64,000 nt of DNA, taken from contig CM020620.1 in assembly GCA_009829735.1 (NCBI GenBank), forward strand, positions 27,994,951 through 28,058,950. The letters are read 5' to 3'. Positions 11,250-21,429 of the stretch are shown here, piece by piece; position 1 is the stretch's first letter; each line of letters starts with the position of its first letter. The DNA is from Pyropia yezoensis. Lineage: Eukaryota > Rhodophyta > Bangiophyceae > Bangiales > Bangiaceae. The notes beneath the pieces are model-generated. The model searched no databases. It was given only the letters and a program-made list of their open reading frames with translations, and was not told where the DNA came from. The position numbers and the translations under genes are program-made.

Positions 11250-11718
11250 TGTGGCAAAAACCACTTGCACACACGGCACCCAAGTTGGGGCGGTATACAA
11301 GGGCTGCCTCCCGTGTCGGGGGTACCGGAAGAAGTGCAAGTCGCACACACTCTATCTCTGTTGTGGGGCAATCCCCCCACGGACAAACAAGAGGATGGTG
11401 TGTGGTCCAACAGTTTCTTGGTCGGGACGGGGAAGCAAGGCCAAGCCCCGCTGTCCCTCCCCTTATCCCCCCAGGGTCCCCTCAGAATCTCGCCACTCAG
11501 AATCTCCCACCCCAGCACCTGCCCACCGGGCCACACGAAAATTCAAGACGATAAATGCAGAAAACCCTCAAATCCAAGTTGGATTTACTACTAAGCTAAC
11601 TATCCCAAACTTAGGGAATATGGACCCAAATGCAGGGGGAGGAACGGGTCAGGCTAGTGGCCTGCCGCTCCTTGCATGGCACGTGTTGCACCCCAACGTG
11701 GGGGTCAATACTGCCACA
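11250..11718 (-). repeat. 5' LTR of chromovirus copy B
   Basis: The 469-bp LTR is bounded by TGTGGCA/TGCCACA and matches the LTRs of copies A and C with few differences. The outer flank on the right is CTAGC. The partner flank is outside the window, so a target duplication cannot be checked. Confidence 0.95.
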
Positions 11719-12219
11719 CTAGCGAGGTATTGGCTGTGCTTTGGCCAGGCTGTGGGCGTGAGGACCGATGGAAGGACGAATACAACTTATCAGTCCTTCA
11801 GCCGCATCCACATTTAGCAAGCTTTCTGGCATGCTTTCGTGGCGTTGGGGTGTCTTTTCGCGACCGTTGCGTGTTCCATGTCCTAAGAGGCCAAGCCTTA
11901 TACGCGCGTGCTTTTGCTTGCACAACTTTTGTCAGGACCGCGCGTCTGCGCGGGATTATGTGCTTGCACCTTGGGGCAACGATCATACTGGGGGTGACAC
12001 ATCGTTCGCTCCCACAGATATGGTTTGTTCTGATTAGCGCGGGCGCAGGCGGGACCGTGAGTGGCCCCATCTGCGGGTTAGAATGACTCGGAGGGTTGAG
12101 GACATGTGCTTGGTCCGCCCGAGTGTGGAGCTTATGTTGTGAAGCGTGCGGCTCATGTGTAAGTGTACGCTCTTGTCTGTTACAGACGAAAGCTACGGCG
12201 CCACTCCTGCAAGAAGAGC
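11719..12219. other. no gene seen: host flank of copy B
   Basis: Mixed-composition sequence of normal complexity. Short frames occur on both strands but none has motifs or a convincing start. It may be spacer or an old unrecognised repeat. Confidence 0.5.
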
Positions 12220-12654
12220 TTACATAAACAAATCTGACTCATCGTCTTCCACAACGCCCTCGCCCGCAGGCAAACCCCCGATTCTGCCATCCAGAGACGC
12301 GGCGCTGCTGCCGTCTGGACCAGGTAGTGCAGCAGATGCCGCGGCTTCTCCAGCGGGGCACAATATACGTTTCAGCTGACTCTCATCGGGTGCAGCGAAG
12401 CGTGGGTCAGCATTTTGCTGCATGCGGGTTCTTGAGCGTCTCAGACCGGGTGGCCAGTTCACCAAAGCCCGCTTGCTCAGTGGTGGCTTCCGTAAGGGGA
12501 GGACAATTGCGTCCAAGGACGCCATGGCGGAGTCGTCGTCCAATCGTCGACGCTTGCCGCAGTTTGTCGCCAACGCGCGAGTCCCTTGCCCAGGAGGTGT
12601 GGGCTGGTCCCCCTCAACCCCAGCGCTCCCGATATAAGGGCTCACAAACGTCAG
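12220..12654 (-). CDS. hypothetical protein, C-terminal part, cut by an LTR-like sequence
   Basis: This minus-strand frame shows host-like protein character: a basic cluster (CGKRRRLDDD) resembling a nuclear localisation signal, Arg/Pro-rich middle segments, an Ala-rich stretch and an acidic end (EGVVEDDESDLFM). The frame stays open rightward into the diverged LTR that starts at 12655 but has no ATG before it, so the original N-terminus was probably lost or lies in another exon. I recognise no family. It could also be a chance frame. Confidence 0.35.
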   Translation of the reverse strand: MTFVSPYIGSAGVEGDQPTPPGQGTRALATNCGKRRRLDDDSAMASLDAIVLPLRKPPLSKRALVNWPPGLRRSRTRMQQNADPRFAAPDESQLKRILCPAGEAAASAALPGPDGSSAASLDGRIGGLPAGEGVVEDDESDLFM

Positions 12655-13153
12655 TGTGCCAGAACTGGCCTCACGTAGGGGGCAGGGCACGCCACACGAG
12701 GGCGGGAGACAGCTGGTCTGACCCGTTTCTCCCTTTGCATTTGATCTCGATTTTCTTTAACTCAGGCATACTTTGCTTGATGAAAAAACCAACATTGATT
12801 TGAGGGTTTTCTGCATTTTTTTTATCGTCTTGAATTTTTGTGTGGCCCGGTGGGCAGGTGCTGTTGTGGGTGATTGTGAGTCGCGAGATTCTGAGAGGTC
12901 CCTGGAGGGATAAGGGGAGGGACAGCGGGGCTTGGCCTCGCTTGGGCAGGCGGAGGGGGCGGGGGGGGAACAGGCAGACGCGAACGCCAAGGCCTCGGGC
13001 CATACGCGTGCGTCACGTCCGCCCCGCCAAAGCAACAGGCTTTGACTGGCCCTACCAGACGCAGTGTTTTCGGAAGTAAGTACGAGTTGTTGCTCTGAAG
13101 ACGTCCCACGAGTACGAGTACCTCACTCCGAGCTCGGGGCGAGTTGTAGCACA
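12655..13153 (+). repeat. diverged solo LTR related to the chromovirus LTR
   Basis: It begins TGTGCCA and its middle (about 12720-12945) follows the chromovirus LTR clearly: the CTGCATTT...ATCGTCTTGAATTTT block, then GTGTGGCCCGGTGGGCAGGTGCTG and the GGGATAAGGGGAGGGACAGCGGGGCT block. The right part diverges. A possible TAGCACA end lies at 13153. Compared with the young LTRs in this window it has many differences, so it is an old relative or a sister subfamily. No target duplication is obvious and the right boundary is tentative. Confidence 0.65.
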
Positions 13154-13484
13154 CTAGGTATCCGTTGCTCTTCTACTCTCAGTGAACTCACCAGGGAGGA
13201 TCGGCAGCGAAGTCACCAGGAGGCCAAGGTTGCTGTCCTTGGAGCGCAAGCCGCGGGACCAAGATCGGAGCCCAAATGGGAGGGGTTTGTTGTTCGACCA
13301 TGGCCGGCGGTGGATTCGCCGCCTGCCCCCTCGTTATAAACCATTGGAGACATCATTAACTACCCTTCACCCCAAGATGCAAGTCGCTCTGGTCATACGT
13401 TACTCGTAGATACCGTGACCGATACGAACTCCCATCTTGACAGTTAAGGGTTAGAAGTAGTCCCCCTAAAAAAAGGGTCGCAAT

Positions 13485-14027
13485 ATGGTCATCCATATTG
13501 CTACATATCGCCCTCATAGATTCGGCCCGTCCTCGGGTCGATCTGCGTTCGGCTTTCCGAACGAAAAGGTGTCGCGCCACCGTTTACCCGTCTTGCGGGG
13601 CTTTGCGCCCGATCACTGCAGCTACCTCGTTTCGGGGTTGGTTCAGGGGGTTGCCCCCCTTTGTGTGGCGCATAAGCGGTCCGTTTTCCGTGTAGCATAT
13701 CCGCCCTTTGCACCGAATTCCGGTATTGTCTGGCTAGTAGCCCCCCTGACTGGTGGCGCCAACCTTGTCGGTATGGGCCCACTTGTGGCTCGCCCTTTGG
13801 GGGACTGCTTTTGTTTTGTATTGTTTATCTGTCCTTGCCTTGGAGGGATCTTTTATGTTAATTGCCATGGTCGTAGCGATCGGCCGTCCGGCCTCCGCTC
13901 GGTCGCTCGACCAGCATGTTATTTCGCCCTTACCTGCGACGTGGGGGCTCGCCGTCGCCGTTCGTCCGGCTTGCCCCCCATCGAACGTCTGAGAGCTAAA
14001 GGATTGTCTTCTTTGCCTTTACGGTAA
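13485..14027 (+). CDS. uncertain ORF in a lower-GC block
   Basis: A 180-codon frame starts with ATG (MVIHIATYRPHRFGPSSG) about 150 bases after a TATAAA-like site (about 13336). It includes a hydrophobic stretch (DCFCFVLFICPCLGGIFYVNC) that could span a membrane. The surrounding block (about 13438-15950) is less GC-biased than the neighbouring DNA, which hints at an inserted element. No family is recognised and it may be non-coding. Confidence 0.25.
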   Translation: MVIHIATYRPHRFGPSSGRSAFGFPNEKVSRHRLPVLRGFAPDHCSYLVSGLVQGVAPLCVAHKRSVFRVAYPPFAPNSGIVWLVAPLTGGANLVGMGPLVARPLGDCFCFVLFICPCLGGIFYVNCHGRSDRPSGLRSVARPACYFALTCDVGARRRRSSGLPPIERLRAKGLSSLPLR

Positions 14028-14392
14028 TAGCTGTCTCTTTGCCTTCCGGGCGTCGGTCGGTCCCATATTCTTTTATTGGTCAACACTTATTCCACATTCC
14101 GGACCGTTAAATTTCCCGATGCGGGCTTCGGGTCACGACCCCACGGAGGGTGTGGTGCAAGCGGATCCGCCACGAGGCGCCTGGTGGTGAGGGCGGCCGT
14201 CTCGTGTGGGCCAGAAAGGGGGTGAACGCCCGCGTTGCGCGGGGGCGGTTGCTTGTAGTCAACCCCCTGATTCATCCCGTGAGAGGGTGCGTCGTGGGCC
14301 GAGGTGCCTGGGGGGAGCGCCCTCATCGCTCCGTGTGGCGCGGTATCGTCCCGATTGCCGTGTTGCCCGTCGCTGAGTGATGATATTCATAA

Positions 14393-15723
14393 GTGCGGGT
14401 GCCCGCGCTTCCCCGGCTCGTCCAAGTTCTCAAACCGTACCGGGGCGTAGCCGGCTGCGGCTTGATTGCACGGGGACCCCCTGCTGCTCTCGATTTCACC
14501 ACGACCGATTTCCAGGTGCCTCGGGACGAGAACGACTTCCTGGTTGAGGAAGAGATGGAGGACGACGCGGCTGACGCGTCTGCGCCCGCCCAGCATTATG
14601 CGACAAGCTTGTCGGAAGACGGCGAGGAGGACGTGACCGTCAGAGTGTCGGCGGCTAGCCCGTCGGGAGGGCTGTCCTCCTTGTGCAGCGGCACGACAGC
14701 GTCGTCGGCGGGCGGCCTACCGCGTGTGACGAAGCCGCTTCCCTCTCCTTCGGCGGCCCCGATGGCGACGGTCGCCGGTGCCGGCGCGGCTCTCTCTCAA
14801 GATGGTCCTGCAGGGGGCGGTGGTGGTGTCGCGCCTGTCGTCGGTGGCGGCCCTTCGCCTGTTATGTCGGGTCAAGGTTGTACGGGTGCCTGCCCGGCCG
14901 GTGTGCCGGCAAAGGCTGGGGCGGAAGAGCCTAACCCTTCCGTGGCCACGCGGCACGGGCTTTCGTCGCGGGAGTGACTCCGGTGGTTAAGGTGCTGCCC
15001 GAGGTGCCGCGGGCATCGGTCGGCCAAGAAAAGTCTTTTCCCATGGTGGTGGACAGTGGGAGCTACTTCGGGCAGGCGCCCGCCCTTCCTCTTCCCCCTC
15101 GGCCCCGTGCGGCCGTACCGGTCCAAGTGCTGGTCGGGCTACCGCCGAAGCCGGCGGCTCTTCCTGGGCCGGCCTGGGTTTCCCCGTTGGGTGGCGGCGT
15201 GGCTGTGACGGTGGGGGCCCGCCCGTTGTCAGTTGCCGACTTGGTGGCTCGCGTCTGTGGTATGACAGGCAAGAAGCCCATGGACTCCGCCGGCCGGATG
15301 TTGGTGGAGTTCCACCGTCCGGGCTACTGTGGAGGTACCTCCCCTATCGTCTTGTTGGACCCGTGCTGGGATCGGGAGTTGGCTCGGCTGGTGGCGCATC
15401 CGGACGCGGTACGCGTGGAGCACCATTGCGTGCTGAGTCAACTGGACGACCGGCATGCTCAACTCTGGCGCGCCCGCGTCGGGCAGGATGAGTTGGGTGT
15501 CCGCCCCTCTTTCGGGGCGTGCGACTTGGTCGGGCGCGCGTTGCCGTGGGACGTCGACTACCCGACCGGTGCTCGGGGGTATGGTTTAGTACTCGATCCA
15601 CTCGGCCACGTGCCAGTATCCCTCGGGGAAAAAGGGACAGGTGACACAGAAAGGGGAACCACGAGGATGGTATGCCTGTTGCCTCACGTGCCTGTCGGCA
15701 GGGCCGACAGATACGCACGGTAG
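14393..15723 (+). CDS. hypothetical two-frame coding region
   Basis: Two adjoining frames look protein-like. The first (14393-14977) has an acidic segment (DENDFLVEEEMEDDAADAS) followed by Ser/Gly/Ala-rich sequence. The second (from 14974, in the -1 frame) includes VADLVARVCGMTGKKPMDSAG and SPIVLLDPCWDRELARLVAHPDAVRVEHH and ends at 15723. The frames overlap by four bases and the second has only a GTG at its start, so it may be one product by frame change, splicing or a sequence error. No motif places it in a known family. A gag-like or accessory gene of an unrecognised element is possible but unproven. Confidence 0.35.
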
Positions 15724-16107
15724 TGCACACGGGGAAGAGGAAAGCAAACGCGCAGTTGTCTTGTTCCCTGAGTGCGCGGGCCAAGGTCGCTTCGCTATCC
15801 CTCTTAACGTGCATCTGGGGGAGCCTCGGCAGGTTGGCGAGGTAGCTCCCCCCCCTACCCCGGAGTGGCCCCGACCCGAGTCTAACCTCGTCAGGTGGGA
15901 GGCCAATATCACTACTAATTCTGGTCTCCGTCACTAATTTTACACTCAATTTCTCTCAAATCAAGTTCCTCACAAATATGCAAAAACCCATTAGAAGTCC
16001 CTCTCTCACGTGTGAATAGCGTAGTCCACCGCATCCCAGTGCCGAGCACGGGCCACGGGCCACGGCCGCCTGCCATCCCCACACTGCGGGCCTGCCCTGG
16101 CACCTAG

Positions 16108-16143
16108 TGTCTATTCTATTGCTCATCAGCCTCATTTGAGGCG
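16108..16143 (+). repeat. left terminal inverted repeat of the PiggyBac-like element
   Basis: The repeat starts TGTCTATTCTATTGCTC and ends in GCCTCATTTGAGGCG. It pairs with 18571-18602 apart from a small indel and one substitution. Confidence 0.8.
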
Positions 16144-16852
16144 GTCTCTAGCCCCAAATGAGGCTCCGCCCGGATCACCCAAAATCGTCGATTTTGACCT
16201 GTCTGGCAAAGAAGAGGCAGTCGGTACCCTCCCCAGACGGCTTCCGCTCGGCCTGTGCCCCCCCCTGTACAGCTTTCCCGGCTTCTCTTCCGCTGTGGGC
16301 GCTCCCTACCTCCCCCTCTTCCCTTTGTGCGGCTGGGGCTGGCTGCGGCGGCGGCGGCGGCGGCAGCGGCGACGGCGGCGACGGCGGCCACGACGGATCC
16401 AGCGTACCACCCGTCGACCCTATACGTTGGTGCTGGGTCGGTCGGCGGCGTTGGTGGCGGACGTGGCGGCGTGGCGGCATAATTGGCGGATGGCGGCGCC
16501 AATGGGGTCGTGTCCGGCATGGAGGTGACGTCGTACCTGGGTGGGGCGAGGGGGATGACGCACCACTACGTTGGCGTGGGCGTCACGGGTGCGTTCCAAG
16601 CGGAGAAGGTAAGAAGGGGGGATGGCAGCAGACCTGGACGACGGGTGTGGTGAGGGGTGTGCGCCGGCGCTTGTCGTCGCCGTGCGGGCGAGAAAGTGGA
16701 GAGGGGGAGACGGGTGGAGTAGGCGTACAATGGAAGGCCAGTGTGGCAAGTGCGGCGGTAGTGGTCATGTTGAGGGCGGCTGGCGGCTCGCCCACGGAGT
16801 GCGGGACGGGCAGAGGGATGGAAGGGGAGGGGGCTGAGGCACGCCAAGGCAG

Positions 16853-18004
16853 TCAGAACAAAGGGGAAAGCCAGAGGTTGACGGACACGCACCTTGAGAA
16901 AGACAACTCGGGGCACATGGCACTATCTTCCACACCCCGCGTCGTGGTTGCTTGCGGGGTGTGCACAGGAAGCATGGTTCTCTCTTCGTCCCCTCTTGTC
17001 CGTCGAGCCAGAAAGGCATCAAAGCGGCCGCGGGAGAGGCCCGTGAGCTCTTCAAAGGAAGGTGCCACAAGGTATTGGTTGCGCGGCTTTGTTGCCCACA
17101 GCTGAGCACGAGCACCAAACTCATAACGAGTGGCCAGGATGATGACGCCGATGAGCTTGAGCAGCTCCCTTCTGGTAGTTGGCCGCAGTGCCCGCGCCTC
17201 GAGCTTGGCCGAAGTCAAGCGGACCATACGCGTGAGCTGGTCCATGGGGAACATAGCCATGAAGTAGTTGTACGCAGTGCGACCCCTCCCCTCGCCCACC
17301 GAGTCCCCGTCCTCAATGATGACCTCCCCAGACAACGTGCGGACCGACCAGATCCGACGCGGCACGGGACCGCCGATGGGCTCTGACACAGACCCCGCCG
17401 TCCAGGACATGCCATGCGCAGTCGCCGTGGCAGGGGAGGCGGGAGGTGCGCGGAGGGCCGCCGGGGATGCGCTCGGAGAAGCCGCAGAGGGGGGGGCGGG
17501 GAAAGCATGGGAGCCCGTGGTCGTAGACGGAGGGAGAGGAAGAACACCCTGGACCCCAGTCGGCGAGACCATGCCCAGCTGAGACTGCAGAGTCCCGGGC
17601 GTGCCGTCCTCGACAGCGGAGGGGGTTGAGTCGGCGATGGGCGCGGGGGGAGGACCAGCCTTCACACTCCCCAACGCCAGCGTCTTGTCCACCGTGTTGG
17701 CCTTCACCGCCCACAGCACCCGCAGTTCCGTCTTGCGGCGACCATCTTTTTGGAAGCCCGGCACGACCTTCTGCACCCGGCCGCTCAGGAGCTTCTTGGA
17801 CGCCAGCGAGCCAAACAGGCGCGAGCACTCTGCAAAGCTGGTGACGTTGGTCGCCTTCGTGTGCACCTCGGCACCCACTTCCAGGCGACGGTCCTTGCCC
17901 GGTCCCTGAGGACGCCGGCGAGGACGGGGGGGGCTTGGGATGGGGGCTTGGGTGGCGGTGGGGGTGACAGTGGGCACGCAGCCGGCAGTCGGGAGCTCAC
18001 CCAT
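16853..18004 (-). CDS. PiggyBac-type transposase, N-terminal part only
   Basis: The ATG at 18004 gives 383 residues (MGELPTAGCVPTVTP). I chose it because the frame further upstream is a C-rich microsatellite. Residues 40-115 hold a compact basic segment (HTKATNVTSFAECSRLFGS, KKLLSGRVQKVVPGFQKDG). Pro/Ala-rich sequence fills 116-200. Residues 245-332 match the pattern of the PiggyBac N-terminal domain: YFMAMFPMDQLTRMV, then RRELLKLIGVIILATRYEF and LTGLSRGRFDAFLA, like FP...l..lv...n, eL..flGi.l..g and s.dRF..i. The catalytic DDD core is absent: after residue 340 the frame runs into unrelated sequence, and none of the frames in 16110-16850 restores it. It may be a truncated transposase or a TIR-binding remnant. 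Confidence 0.6.
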   Translation of the reverse strand: MGELPTAGCVPTVTPTATQAPIPSPPRPRRRPQGPGKDRRLEVGAEVHTKATNVTSFAECSRLFGSLASKKLLSGRVQKVVPGFQKDGRRKTELRVLWAVKANTVDKTLALGSVKAGPPPAPIADSTPSAVEDGTPGTLQSQLGMVSPTGVQGVLPLPPSTTTGSHAFPAPPSAASPSASPAALRAPPASPATATAHGMSWTAGSVSEPIGGPVPRRIWSVRTLSGEVIIEDGDSVGEGRGRTAYNYFMAMFPMDQLTRMVRLTSAKLEARALRPTTRRELLKLIGVIILATRYEFGARAQLWATKPRNQYLVAPSFEELTGLSRGRFDAFLARRTRGDEERTMLPVHTPQATTTRGVEDSAMCPELSFSRCVSVNLWLSPLF

Positions 18005-18570
18005 GGTGCGTAAAGGAGGGGGAGGGGAGGGGGGGGGGGGGGGGGAGGTGAGGGGGGAGGGAAGAGCCGGGGGGGGGGGGGGGGGATGGGTAGGGGGGGA
18101 AGTAAAAGGGGGGGCAGAGCACATCGCGGCCGCAGCAAGGGGAAGGGATGCAAAGGGATGGGGAGCGCTGGTGGTGGGCGCCGGAGTGCAGAGGAAGGCA
18201 GTCCAGGGCAGGCGTGGGAGGTCGGGTACATGGCGCGGACGCTTGCTCCTCCTAGGAGCTCTGTGACGGACGCCGCTGTACAAGCACGGAGGAGCGCGCG
18301 CGCGCCATCGGCCAAACGGCTGTTGGCCATACTGCAGCTCTTCTGGAAGTGCCCTGCGCTGCGACTGGGGCGGCTTCTGCGCCGCCGGAAGCAGTCGGTG
18401 GCGCGAAAAAGAGGGCGCCAACCGATGAGAACCCGTTGTCTTCGGGCGCACTCCGGCTCCCCTGAAGGCACACAGACTGCGCTGAGTTCGTTTCTGGGGT
18501 CAGTTTCACTCTCAGATGAGTGGAAGACCTTGTAAACGGCCGCTGAAGAACCGCCTCAATTGAGGCGAAT

Positions 18571-18602
18571 CGCCTCAAATGAGGCGAGCAGTAGAATAGA
18601 CA
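18571..18602 (-). repeat. right terminal inverted repeat of the PiggyBac-like element
   Basis: Read on the minus strand it starts TGTCTATTCTACTGCTC and continues GCCTCATTTGAGGCG, matching the left end. CTAG follows immediately outside. Confidence 0.8.
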
Positions 18603-18606
18603 CTAG

Positions 18607-18929
18607 TGGTTCCTTGTTGCCATCCCGGGTCGGCGCCAAGTCAGGGCCAGGGATGCCACACCCACGTCGCACCGGTCACAGGAGGGGCCACCTTGAGTCA
18701 GGTACCAGTCATGCACCCGAAAGCGGGAAACACGCAGCGTAGTGACTGGAATCTCGAACCGACCCGGTGGCGCCATACCACGACGGCTCCCACCGATGCC
18801 AGAGACAGGAGAATCAAGCTCTAGCGTAGGCACGGAGCCACCTTCAGCCGTAGACGCCGCTTCAGAACACCCCCGCAGCCGCCACTGCCGCCCTCTCTCC
18901 GAGCCCACCAGCGCGGGCAGTGCCGCCCC
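18607..18929. other. no gene seen: spacer right of the PiggyBac-like element
   Basis: Moderate-complexity sequence with only short frames. It grades into the C-rich minisatellite field. Confidence 0.5.
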
Positions 18930-20900
18930 CCCCCCGCCACCCCCGAGCCGCGGCGCCACCCCACCCCAACGCCGCCCGCTCGCTCTTACCCGCACCAAGA
19001 GACTGCGTCCCGGCAACAAATAAAGAGTCACTCGTATTTCCTGACAACAGCCGCACCCCCCCCGCCCGAAAGAACAGCAGCCCCACCCCCCCCCCCAGCC
19101 ACCTAGCGGCGGCTCCAACCCCGCCCGCCCCCCAGCAGCAGCCGCCCGCCGGCCCCCCCGCCCGAAACGACAGCGACCGACCCCTGCGCTCTTTTTTGGT
19201 TGCTCCTACGACCCGCCACGCGGCGGCGCCTATCCCCGCCCCCCCCCGCCCAGCGCCGGCGGCCCCTACCCCTGCCACGCAGCGGCAGCCGACCCCCCCC
19301 CCCCCTGGCCACCGCCGGCGCCCGGCGCCCCCGCCCTGCAGCAGGGGCCCGCTTCCCCCCCCCGACCAGCGCCGGCACCCCCTGTCCCCGCAGCGCAACG
19401 AAAGCCATCCTGCGGCGGCGCGGCCCTGACCCCCAGGCCCCGTAACGAAGCGGCCCGACCGCCACGCAGGACCGGCGCTACCTCACCAGGGTCGCCGTCC
19501 TGAGCCCACGGCGGCGCCCCTTCCCCCCCCTCTCACAGATATGGCGCCCCCCGCCCCCAGTAGTAGCGGCGGCGCCCCCCACCCCCAGCATTAGCGCCCG
19601 CCGCCCATAGCAACGGCGGCGCCTCCCCAACCCAGTAGCGGCGCCCCCCCCCCTCGCAGCAGCGGCGCCCCTCCTCCCATGGCGCCACCGCCCCCCACCC
19701 CCAGCAGCAGCATCACCCCCCCCGGGCGCCGCCGTCCCCACCCCCCGGGCGCCGCCGCCGCCCCCGCCGGCAGCGGCGCCCCCCCCCCCCCCAGCAGCGG
19801 CGACCCCCCCGACACGTGTGAGAAAAGGGGATGCTGTTTCTACCGAGGCACTTCAACTGGTCACTCCCCGCACCCTCTCCCCACTATAAACAAACCCGGT
19901 GCACGGGCGCCCCTCCAACACGGCGCGCCCCCCCCCCTCCTCCTAGCTCTCGAGCGGACAAACCCCTGCCCCCCCCCCTTCTTCGCTGCCGAGCGGACAA
20001 ACCCCTGCCCCCCCCCCTTCCCCGCTGCCCCCCGTCCGCCCACACACCCACGGTGCGTGACGCAGCCACAAGCCGTTGTGCGGTGAGTGGAACCTTCTCC
20101 CTGCAAACCCCCCCGCGCACGTGTGCCGGGCGGAGGTGTCGAATTCCCCGCCGGGCGCGCCACATGCCCGACTCGCCGAGTCTCGTCGGCCATGTGGCCA
20201 CGTCCTCGGCCCCCCCCCCCCGGTAATCACGCCCTGGAATCGTGCCTCCAGGCGGGATCAGCCGCTGCGCTGTGCCACAGCAGCGGCGGCGCTTCCACCC
20301 GGGGTCCCCCGTCCTCGGGCGCCCATCGTCGGGCGTCGCACACCCTTCTCCTCGAATTGACACCAGGCGCCGCTGCACCCCCGCTGGTGTCACCGCCGTC
20401 TCCCGGCCCCCGTCCCCAGCAGCAGCCGACGCCGCCCCGGGCTCGGCCTGCCCCCAGCAGCAGCGCCCCTCACCCCCGGGTGCGGCCGCCCCCTCCCCTG
20501 GGCGCCGCCGCCGCCCCTGCCGGTGGCGCCGCCCCCCCCCCTCAGCAGCGTCGCCCCCCCCCCCACGGCAGCCGTGCCCCCCCTCCCATGGCGCCGCGCC
20601 CCCCGCCTCCGGCAGCAGCCCCCCCTACCTCCAGGCGCCGCTGCCCCGCCCCCCCCGGGCGCCACCGCTGCCCCCGTTGCCGCCGCCCCCCCCCGCCCCC
20701 CACCGATGGCCCCGTGTCCCCCCATCCTCATCAGTGATACTCCCGCCCCGGGCCCCACCGCCCCCCACACCCCGGCGACGCCTCTCCCTCCCCTTTCCAC
20801 GCAAAGTATACGCTCCCCCCCCCCGTGTGGCGTCTGCCACGAAGCGACGCCCCGACCCCAAGCGGAGCCACCCCCCGGCGGCGCCGGTACCCCCGGGGGG
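18930..20900 (+). repeat. C-rich minisatellite field
   Basis: Degenerate units of roughly 17-25 bp combine a C run with a GCAGC/GCCGCC block (CCCCCAGCAGCGGCGCC and variants), densest at 19.5-19.85 and 20.4-20.75 kb. A direct repeat of AGCGGACAAACCCCTGCCCCC lies at about 19955-20020. A TATAAACAA site at about 19885 is the only promoter-like feature. Long Pro-rich frames here are by-products of the repeat. Confidence 0.8.
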
Positions 20901-21429
20901 CAGCGCCCCGCATCCCTTTCCTCTCAAACGCCGCGGCGACGGCGGTGCCAGTGCCCCCGCGCCCCAGTAGACCACCCCCTTCCAATCAGCAGGCAGCGTG
21001 ACGGCGAGGGTGGCGCTGGTGCCGCCGCAGCCGCCGGCCACCCCGGCGCCTGCCAGCCCGAAAAGCCGCGGCGGCGCCAACCTGCGGCGCAGAGAACAGG
21101 CGGATGCCGCGCCACTGCAATTGGAAGACCCCGTTCCCTGCCGTTGGTAACTCGAGTTGTGACGATTTTTGGTGTGGCAGTTACCGCAGTTCATCGAAGC
21201 GATCGTCTGAATGATCGGGAGGATCCCCTCCTGCTTACCTCAGTACCCTCGACCCCGTCCCACCCCGCCTCCCTCTTCAGCATGAAGCCGCGCTGTCCGC
21301 GGCGGCATCTCTCCAGTTCCCCTGCGCACCCACATTCGCGCACCCTCTTGGCTGCCGCGCGACCGGCGCTCCCCTGGGGTCTCTCCCAGTGGCTGTCTCT
21401 TTGGCAACGGCGAGCACCGCCGGTGTATG

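Larger units (their letters stand above)
5950..11718 (-). mobile_element. Ty3/gypsy chromovirus, copy B (5' part), split by copy A
   Basis: Read on the minus strand: 5' LTR (11718-11250), primer binding site, gag, protease, RT, RNase H and integrase up to the point where copy A is inserted. The rest lies left of the window. It is the same family as A and C, with about three breaks in its coding part, so it is a dead copy older than the insertion of A. The host flank starts at 11719. Confidence 0.93.
16104..18606. mobile_element. PiggyBac-like DNA transposon with CTAG target repeats
   Basis: Terminal inverted repeats at 16108-16143 and 18571-18602 start TGTCTATTCTA and share the core GCCTCATTTGAGGCG; the left one carries a small insertion. 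Each is flanked outside by CTAG (16104-16107 and 18603-18606), which fits a palindromic 4-bp target duplication of the kind PiggyBac makes at TTAA. Subterminal palindromes occur (for example CGCCTCAATTGAGGCG at 18552-18567). Inside, on the minus strand, lies a frame with a PiggyBac-type N-terminal domain but no catalytic half. The element is therefore probably non-autonomous. Confidence 0.75.
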
